DNA from: Thalassia testudinum
Lineage: Eukaryota > Streptophyta > Magnoliopsida > Alismatales > Hydrocharitaceae
Length of the DNA: 64,000 bases
Assembly: GCA_037157565.1 (NCBI GenBank)
Contig: JAZHRO010000046.1
Span: forward strand, 17,210,501-17,274,500
Direction of reading: 5' to 3'
Shown here: positions 56,934 to 64,000 of the stretch, piece after piece
Numbering within the stretch: the first letter of the stretch is position 1
Layout: each line of letters opens with the position of its first letter
Translations under genes and position numbers: made by a program
The notes under the pieces: generated by a model
Databases searched by the model: none
What the model was told of the DNA's origin: nothing
What the model saw: the letters and a program-made list of their open reading frames with translations, nothing else

Positions 56934-58010
56934 TAGGTTCATATCAATATTCCTCTCCTAGATGCCATCAAATATATACCTGCCTATTCCAAATTTTTGA
57001 AGGAGATTTGTACACCTAAAAGGCAGGCCAAAAACCTAGGACAGGTGCATCTTTCGGAGACAGTAAACTCTGTCATATAGAGTAAGCTGCCTCCTAAGAA
57101 GAAAGATTCAGGGGCACCTTTAATTTCTGTAATTATTGATGACACTACCTTTAATTGTGCCCTCCTTAATCTTGGTGCCTCAGTTAATATTATTCCCACG
57201 AGTTTATTTGAAGAATTTCAGATTGGTGAATTAAAACTTGTCGAGGTTACCATGTAATTAGCCGACCGATCTACAATCAAACCTCATGGGATTGTCGAGG
57301 ATGTTTTGATCAAGGTCCAGAATTGTGTCTTCCATGCAGACTTTCTGGTTCTTGACATTGAGGTACCTGAATCATTACTGGACTCCCCAATAATCCTTGG
57401 ACACCCTTTTTTGGCCACTGCAAAGGTAAATATCAATTGCGACACAGGCAAAATGGATATCACTTGTGCAAGCCAAATACTCACTTTAGATATTTTCAAA
57501 TCCTCGAGGAGATTCCATGATGATAACTTTTTTGAGGACTCAGATACGGAAATTTCCAATATGGTGGAGGAGACAATGTTAATAGAGACCCTTACCGACC
57601 ATAATCTTTTTGGGGACTCTGATTCAGAATCAGTGGTCGGCGAAATCTATGATCTGGAGACTTGTCTTGACCCCAAATTTATTCCTGATACACCCCCTAA
57701 GCACCCTAACCCACCAACTATTCACGCACCTAATTTTTCCACACTAACTTCACCTAATCCTCACCATTCCTTCCCCGACTCCTTTCTTACAGACCTGCCA
57801 CCAACCTCGCCCGAGTTTAGCAACCAACCTCATTTAAAACCATGGCCAGACTCGGGCTATACTTATCATTTTCCATCCAACTTTGATCCCAATATTGCTT
57901 CTAATCAATTTTCTAGGGATCTAGAAGAAGACACCTTTTTTGAGGGCATCCAAGTGTCCAATTATTTACATGATTTTACGTCTTCCGTGCATACCTTCAC
58001 GCCTGGCTGA
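56934..58010 (+). pseudogene. Athila aspartic protease, terminal ORF of the element
   Basis: It continues the gag frame after a TAG at 56934-56936. IPLLDAIKYIPAYSKFLKE precedes the protease; the active-site segment reads ALLNLGASVNIIP, with Asn in place of the catalytic Asp, then LADRSTIKPHGIVEDVL and SPIILGHPFLATA. Further stops are at about 57078 and 57254. From 57306 the frame is open for 234 codons and ends in a Pro/Ser/Asp-rich tail at 58010, directly followed by the 3' non-coding block that in Athila-1 follows integrase. The enzyme is inactive here. Confidence 0.9.
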
Positions 58011-59395
58011 ATGGCGTAAAAGATAGCACTGGACGGGAGGTAACCCATCATTTTTTCTTGCTTTCCTATTTTCTTCTTTTTCTAGGTTTTGTTCATCCTA
58101 AACCCGACCATTCTTCACTAAGGTGATCCCTTTTCCCCCCTAATGCATGAGGACATGGCATATCTTAAGCATGGGGGGGTGTTTTTAAATTTGACGATCG
58201 ATTTAGGATTTTCAAAACCTAAAAACAAGCATTTTTCCTTAATTTATTTCTTACTTGCATACCCAAAAAAATAAAAATGTTGAAAACTTTTTGAGGAAAA
58301 ATTTTGAAATAGGGACTAAGGTCAAAAAATTCACTTTTGGTACAATGGGATTTAATCTTTAACAAACTAGGGATGAGGATATAGATCTGATCATTAGAAT
58401 TCCAGGGTCTATTTTAGACTAGATTAGATATCCTTCTCTAAAATTCCACCTGAACTCATGATAGTTCAGGTGACTTGACACTATTTTGTAATACGGAAAG
58501 TATTTGACTTAGTTTCTGATTCAAAAACTTGCATGTCCTAAGAAACTTCTTGTGTCAATTTTCACACACAAGCCAACACTTAAAAACAACTAAAAATTTG
58601 AAAAACTCCCTTGTTTGGACAAAGTAAAAGTCTGAAGCAGAACATTGGTTTGAGTTCCCATCATCGAGAAGGAGGAAAATGCCTCCTTTGAGGATGCAAT
58701 GTCAACATGTTACCGCCTCGGCGCTGCTCCATATCTATATTTCATATCTTTAGACGGAGCATTAAAGCACATTTTAGCAGCTCAAGTTTCTTGGACGTGC
58801 TCTACCTATAGTGTCGGAGAAAGAGCTTGAGTTTGCTTGGAGCACCCCTTTACACCACATCGTGTTTTGGGGTTGTGAGCACCTGGGTGGTGTCATGGAC
58901 AGTGCTATCCCGAAGTACTTGTGCTAGAGCCCCCTCGAGGAATGGTAACGGGAATGATGATCCCGACACATCTGTTGTAAGACTAAGCTAAAAATAAGCA
59001 TGGGGGAGAAAAACAAAAAGTAATAATAAATAAATTAACACGCCCTTATAAATGTTGGCTTTTCATAAGCACAGACACAAGATTTTAAAGGATTCTGCAA
59101 GTTGAGAATCAGATTCATGAGCCAGAAAAATCCTAAAAACAAAAATTTCAAGTCATTTGAATTAACAAGGGGTTAATTTATGAAATTTCTACAGGATATA
59201 TTGATCCAGTTCTGTCTAATGGTTGGATCCAAAAACAAATTCTGATGTTTATCTTTAACAAATCCCGTACCTCCTGTGTTTTAATCTACGAAGGTCCCTT
59301 AATCTCTTTTTCTCCTCAAAAGTCAAAAAAATTAGATTTCCCAAAAATTCCATTTTCCAAAAAATTGAAGTTTTGCTAAGAGACTAGCAAAAGAT
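58011..59395 (+). other. 3' non-coding region with extra polypurine-like tracts
   Basis: It starts with the 'gacgggaggtaaccc' block, equivalent to 36391 after integrase in Athila-1, and the 'catgaggacatggcat' block equivalent to 36569. AAGCATGGGGGGG (58167-58179) and AAGCATGGGGGAG (58996-59008) resemble the true tract. No gene. Confidence 0.7.
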
Positions 59396-59407
59396 AAGCA
59401 TGGGGTG
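59396..59407 (+). promoter_or_regulatory. Polypurine tract
   Basis: AAGCATGGGGTG abuts the LTR start TGATAAATGCC, preceded by the conserved 'ttttgctaagagactagcaa' block. Confidence 0.88.
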
Positions 59408-61660
59408 TGATAAATGCCAGTTTATCATCATTCTTATGTATTAAAACAAACCTAGCTCTTAGAATTTTACTCTGCAAACAGGTTCTTGGGCTGCATTTAA
59501 GCATAAATTAGGTTAGGAATTCATTGCATTTTTTATTGCCTTTTTAATACATTTTTGTGAGTGTTAGGGATGAACAATATACAGATCCCTAAAACCCTAG
59601 CACTCAAGAAGGAAAATGGTGAAGGAGAAGCTCAGACAAGTTGGAACTCAGCTTGATCCAGCTCACCATAGCTGGAACCTAGCTCACTTTAACTAGGGTT
59701 AGCTCATCCTGGCTCATTCAGCTAATCTCGGCTGAATGGTAGCTCAAGAGAATTCATCTTAGCTCACCCTAGCTCAAGTTAGCTCAAATCCAGCTCAACT
59801 TAGCTGAGTCTAGCTCATCTCAGCTCCCACTAGTCCACAAGGAGCTCTAGCTAGCTCAGCTGAGTTGATAGGAGTTCACCCTAGCTCAGACCCACCTACA
59901 TCCAGCTCCACTCAACTCCAGCTAGCTGAAGAAGAACTCATCTCAGCTCAGGAAGCTCAAGTCCAGCTCCAGGGGATTCAGCTTAGCTCAACTCAGTTGA
60001 GCTAAGCTACCTTAACTGCCTCAACCAGCTTAATCCTCCCCGAGAGCACCAAACCAAACTCAGCTCAGCTCATTCTGGTAAAAGCCAGTTCAATTTAGAT
60101 TGACTTAGCAGCTAGCAAAGAACTAGCAAGCTAAGCCAGCTAGAGTAGCTCCATGCCAGCCTCTTCAGCAGCTGCCAGCTCTAGTTCCAGCTCCAGACTT
60201 CTTCTCCTCAGCTCCTCTCTTCAAACCCTAGCTCCAATACCTCCTCCTCTACTCCATAGCTAGCTAAGCTAGCTTAGCTTAGCTTAGCTAGCAACCAGCT
60301 CCTTGGCCATCCACCACCTTCAAATTCAACCGTAGCTAGCTCCACCAACTTAAGCCCTACCTAAGCTAGCTATCCTACTCAAGTTGGCGCCACCACCTAG
60401 CCACCTCTTCACCCCATCATCACCACCAAAAGGAACCAATTTTTGGTGCCAAGACCTAACCCTAACTACCCCTCTTTTTGGCACCAACATCCACCCCCAC
60501 ATCCACCATACACCTAACCCTACAACCCATCCTAGCCACCCACCTACCCCTTCTTCTAGAACCCTTCTTGGAGCCACCTAAGACCCCCTTCTAGAAGCCA
60601 TTTTGGCACAGACATCAAGGGGTGCCACCACCCATAACCAACCCCTAGGTGTCCCTTGGGTTGGCGCCAATTAACCTTTGCCATAGGATCCCCAACCACC
60701 TCCATCTCTCCATCTTAACCCTCCATTCCAAGAGTCACCTTAGTCCCCTTCCTATTCTATAAATACCCACCTCCTACCACCATTTGATAGCATCCTCCAT
60801 TAGTGTATTTTGCTACCTATACCACCTACACCTACGGCCAAGAAGAAGGAGTAGAGAAGGAGATTAAAGGGGCACATCACCAGCCCTTTCGGTGCCTTCT
60901 TCTCCCCACTCTCTTCAACTTGGGCCATGCCAAGGAGGAGGACTTTTCTACTTCAAGGAGGATGGCCTGGCAAAGGAGAAGGACCTACGGTGGACGTCCA
61001 CCCTTGGAGAGAAGCTTAGGGCACACCCCTTTAGGGCTTGCCTTGGAGGACATCACCTTGGTGGAGCATAGCAAGGAAGGAGTTGGAGGACTCTTTTCAA
61101 GCTTAGGAGCTACCAAGCTTGGAGCAAGAAGCCCTCTTCTTCATCATCTATCTAGAGGATTTGTGTTTGCTTTTATTTATTGCAATTTTTCTAGTAGTAG
61201 AAGCATTCATCTACTAGACTTTTTGTAAAACACCTTTTCATTAATCTAGTTGCCTTCTTTGCAACTTCTTTAGTTGCATTTCTAATTGCTTTATTTTTAG
61301 CATTCTTCATTCCCTCTCCCTAATTATTCTAGGCCTCCACTTGCCTAGAGTGAGCTTAGGGAGAGGCTCTACTTGTCGCTTTAGAAGTAGTCTATTGAAT
61401 TGAAGTGTAAGTCACTTTCCTGCCATAATTTCGCATGTTGCCTTAATTTCAAAAACATAAAAATGATATATTGAAAAAGGCCAAAAAGAAAGTTGAGATT
61501 TATAGTCCAAGCAAGAGAATCAATTTTGTAAACATTTGGCCTCCTTGGACGACCCTGGATACTCCCCTATCTAGGAACATAAATTTAAAAGCGAAAGTAG
61601 ATTTACTCATTGCAACGACACTAAATTACCTAATTAACAAACCACGTATTTTCGCTATCA
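59408..61660 (+). repeat. 3' LTR
   Basis: 2253 bp, same order as the 5' LTR, with scattered substitutions that destroy several GGCGCC sites (for example GGTGCC near 60446). TATAAATA is at 60758-60765. Confidence 0.93.
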
Positions 61661-61665
61661 TACCC

Positions 61666-62202
61666 TTAGGCACTATTGCCCTGATTTTGCACATTGCGTG
61701 GGTCAGGTACAGGTTGAGATGGTAGAGATCCGGGTTGTCGGTTGTTAGTAATTAACCTGGATTGCAAGGTATCCAAGGATGTCTTCATTTATTGCATAAG
61801 CTAAAGCATGGACCCTTGCATTTCCACCATTTGCCGGTTTAAATCAGCCTGCCCTGCGGATTGTTGGGCATTCCAAGATGGCTGATTAACCAATCTTGAG
61901 GGCAAATGAGTGTATACTTGACCCTGACCCATAGGTTTTTGAGATGCATAGTTGCTGGGTCGAGATTGGGTCTGTTGCCCCTGATTTTTCCAGGAGAAGC
62001 TAGGGTGGTTCCTCCACCCAGAGTTATAAGTTTTGGAATACGGGTTGGACCTAACATTCTCTGGCATTGCATATGCATCCTCATAAAACGAGGATGGAGA
62101 GAAGGAAGAATCAGAGAAACGGAGATCAAAGGCCCTAGTTTGGAACCCATAAGGTTTCGAGAAATCCTGGCTCACAGGTTGAGTCGAATCAAGTTGGTTC
62201 AC
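61666..62202 (-). pseudogene. Athila gag C-terminal remnant
   Basis: Minus strand, starting near 62202: SFYEDAYAMPENVRSNPYSK and YNSGWRNHPSFSWKNQ, the segment that follows the capsid domain in Athila gag (compare FSAIYNPGWRNHPNFAW in Athila-1), then a coiled-coil start (NRQMVEMQGSM). A stop at 61801 and a shift follow. The frame near 61666 joins that at 51107 when the 10.5-kb insert and one TACCC copy are ignored, so both pieces are one former gene. Confidence 0.87.
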
Positions 62203-62924
62203 GAATTCCTACCTGGTTGTGCGTGTTTTGCGTGTTTAGAAATCAAGGTTACAAGTAACCTGTCATCGTAGTTGCAAAACACGTCGATCAGATAAAATTT
62301 ATACTGAAACTCCAAGGGAGTCCTGGGTCGAACACAGGGAGGCGACGTTTACTTTACTTGAAAACCGTGCTTCGTTTTGTTTCTTTTTGGTATTTTAGGG
62401 TTTTCTTATTTTTTTGTATTTTTGAAATAAAACAAAACAAGCAAATGTATCACAAGATAGAGATGTGGAACAAATATGATATATATTACTTCCAATGTCA
62501 ATTACAAGAAATTATGAAAGCAAGTAAAGAGTGGGAGGTGAGAGGAAATCTCTCGAATCGGCTATTCGGTGAGATGACGGTGCCTGGCGGAAGCTCGGAC
62601 GAAGGAGGTGAGGAGCAGGATGATGGAGGCGAGAAGCTAGAGGACGTCGGGTTGAGGAAAGCTTCAACGTTGCTCCGGAATGGAGGTGAGAGGACGAAGT
62701 TGATCTGCTACTGGAATGGAGGTAAGAGGACGGCTCCAAGGTGACCTATGAAGGGAGATGGGAAGTTGGAGGAGTATTTGGTGGGGCAGAGGTTTGCTAC
62801 ACTAATAGGCACCTTGGGAGCATGAGAATAAGCTCTAATGGAGTGTTGGTAGGCTTGCTAGAGCTTAGGAGTAGGTGGGAGTAGAGTAGGTAGAGATGGC
62901 TTGGAAGGGAGGGGGTGCAGGTCC

Positions 62925-62991
62925 TTTTATAATGGTGAAGTGGCAAAAATCGTATCTGGGTCTTTACTGACGTCCGCAAACGTCGCTGAAG
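62925..62991 (-). promoter_or_regulatory. Minus-strand TATA box with promoter-proximal inverted repeat
   Basis: TTTACTGACGTC (62963-62974) and CGTCGCTGAAG (62981-62991) lie about 32 bp upstream of the minus-strand TATAAAA, mirroring the arrangement at 25052-25117. Confidence 0.55.
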
Positions 62992-63317
62992 ATCCACCCT
63001 TCAAATGTTCTTGCCGACGTGCATGGGCCTTTAGTGACGTCCATAAACATCGCTGCAGCTGTCGCTAAAGATCCACCTATCAAATCCTCTTGTTGGCATC
63101 GCAGACCATTAGTGACAACTGCAAGCATCACTAAAGGTGCATCACTGAAGATCCGCGTGCCTCCCTGCTAGCGTGCGCTTCGCTGGTGCTGCGTGCTTTG
63201 CGTACTCATGTCTCGCCTACGCTGGCATGCACGTAAGCGTATGCTGCACTGCCGCTATTGAGCACTGCATGGCTGCCGCTGAGCGGCTAGCCAAATTGGA
63301 AATTGGGGGGGCTGTGG

Positions 63318-63359
63318 GGATTCGAACCCGCACCCCTCCTTTGTAAGCCAGTGCTACCA
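63318..63359 (-). other. tRNA-like pol III boxes (possible SINE piece)
   Basis: The minus strand has GGTTCGAATCC (plus 63318-63328), a perfect B-box, and TGGTAGCACTGG (plus 63348-63359), an A-box-like sequence about 20 bp upstream. A short D-arm-like TGC/GCA pairing is possible, but the anticodon stem does not fold well, so it is not a tRNA gene. The related LTR fragment at 46850-47476 lacks this block. Confidence 0.35.
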
Positions 63360-63977
63360 CCATTGCAGGAACCCCTCCCTTGTGTCGTGTGGAGCAGCTT
63401 GGTGCTTCTGCTTCCCAGTCGTTGGTTCTTGATCCAACGGCTAGGATTGAAGGGCATGGATGAAGGAGTTTGGTGGTGCTACTGGCTGGTGTTGGGCGGT
63501 ATGGATGGCACCACGTGACGCCATCTGGGCCGTTCATCTTCTTCTTCTTTTAGAGGGTGCTACAGTGCTCAGATCAAGATGATTCCCATGATGCTGAACT
63601 ACGATCGTCTCTCTGGATCCATCTGTACGGTTGGATTTTCAATCTGAAACCCGTATGGATGTTGCATTGCCCCCTGGCCGTTGATCTTCCTTGGGCTTAA
63701 TGTGGTGCTACGAGACTCTGATCTGGACGATTTCAGAGGAGTTAATCTCCAATCGTCATCCCGATCAGATCTGTATGGTTTGATCGTCCATCCGAGGCCA
63801 TGAAATAAATCCTCTTTTCTCCTGACCATAAAAAGGACCTAATTAACCTAAAATATAAACAACTACTCTAAATGCAGAATGATGCATGCTATGAGATATT
63901 TATATCATGATATGCAATACTAAGCCTGGGAACTATCATAAATATGCATTTTACGATGAATTTATACGTGTTTATCA

Positions 63978-64000
63978 TACCCCCATGCTTACTTTTTGCT
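63978..64000 (-). promoter_or_regulatory. Polypurine tract of the minus-strand element
   Basis: The minus strand reads AAAAAGTAAGCATGGGGGTA immediately before the LTR start TGATAAACACG, the same form as at 39434-39448. Confidence 0.82.

Larger units (their letters stand above)
51113..61660 (+). mobile_element. Pol-less Athila derivative, full-length with TSD
   Basis: 10,548 bp with two 2253-bp LTRs (51113-53365 and 59408-61660, offset 8295), TGAT...ATCA ends and a perfect duplication TACCC (51108-51112 and 61661-61665). A tRNA-Asp primer site (53371) and polypurine tract (59396-59407) are in the expected places. It encodes one gag-protease frame with eight stops and no frameshift, and no RT, RNase H or integrase. 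The LTRs have clearly diverged (about 18 differences in the first 215 bp by eye), so it is much older than the Tekay element. Mobility would have required enzymes in trans. Confidence 0.95.
62261..63977 (-). repeat. 3' LTR of a minus-strand Athila-like element
   Basis: 1717 bp. The plus start TGTCATCGTAGTTGC is the LTR 3' end; the plus end GTGTTTATCA is its 5' end, abutted by a polypurine tract, so the element body lies beyond base 64000. Minus TATAAAA is at 62925-62931. Near 62310-62345 is the 'gtcctgggtcgaacacaggg' block typical of these LTRs. Three TGACGTC/CGCTAAAG-type inverted repeats lie at 62963-63135. Confidence 0.85.

Noticed and set aside
61666..61690. Decayed primer site after the right-hand LTR (GGCACTATTGCC looks like GGCGCCGTTGCC)
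   Set aside because: The TACCC target duplication shows that this is flanking DNA, and it translates as Athila gag linker on the minus strand.
63300..63375. Functional tRNA gene on the minus strand
   Set aside because: The B-box is perfect but the anticodon and T stems do not fold properly.

Overview
This window is a repeat-dense, heterochromatin-like stretch of an angiosperm nuclear genome. I see no host protein gene, rRNA or credible CRISPR array. Nearly everything I can identify is LTR retrotransposon DNA: Ty3/gypsy chromoviruses of the Tekay/Del type (CCHC gag, FIDD reverse transcriptase, integrase with a C-terminal chromodomain-like end, tRNA-iMet primer site), Ty3/gypsy Athila-type elements (tRNA-Asp primer site, Athila-style gag, FMDD reverse transcriptase), and Ty1/copia elements of the SIRE type (UBN2-like gag, long LTRs starting TGTTGGTG). 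The species cannot be fixed from this sequence; very GC-rich chromovirus coding would suit a monocot but does not prove it.

Layout. 1-3449 and 13862-20427 hold diverged, non-coding, minus-strand LTR-like repeats, several ending in a terminal hairpin. They are split by a nearly complete minus-strand Tekay element at 3455-13856 (TSD TTCAC). 20428-21099 is a SIRE LTR fragment. 21100-26644 is the end of an old plus-strand Tekay relative; its LTR is cut by a SIRE solo LTR (22168-23827, TSD AGGAG), an Athila-like solo LTR (24299-25658, TSD GTTCA) and then by Athila-1 (26645-40327). Athila-1 carries decayed gag-pro-RT-RNaseH-integrase, a 414-bp tandem duplication in integrase, a nested SIRE solo LTR (36652-38378, TSD GTTTC) and a truncated 3' LTR. 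40330-46404 is a pol-less SIRE element, gag only, holding a solo LTR in gag. 46405-50337 is more LTR debris. An old minus-strand Athila gag-pro remnant (50338-51107 plus 61666-62202) is split by a full-length 10.5-kb Athila derivative at 51113-61660 (TSD TACCC), which keeps gag and protease but has no RT or integrase. The window ends in the 3' LTR and polypurine tract of a minus-strand element that continues beyond base 64000.

How it fits together. No element looks autonomous: every gag/pol frame carries stops or frameshifts, and two elements have lost pol altogether while keeping LTRs, primer site and gag. They could only have moved with enzymes supplied in trans. The most unusual feature is regulatory: short palindromes with a GACGTC core, often the decamer CAGACGTCTG, are arrayed in the LTR promoter regions of both Ty1/copia (SIRE) and Ty3/gypsy (Tekay) elements, and as a promoter-proximal inverted repeat in Athila-like LTRs. 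This suggests that unrelated element families in this genome converged on, or exchanged, the same cis-regulatory module, plausibly bZIP-type ACGT-core sites.
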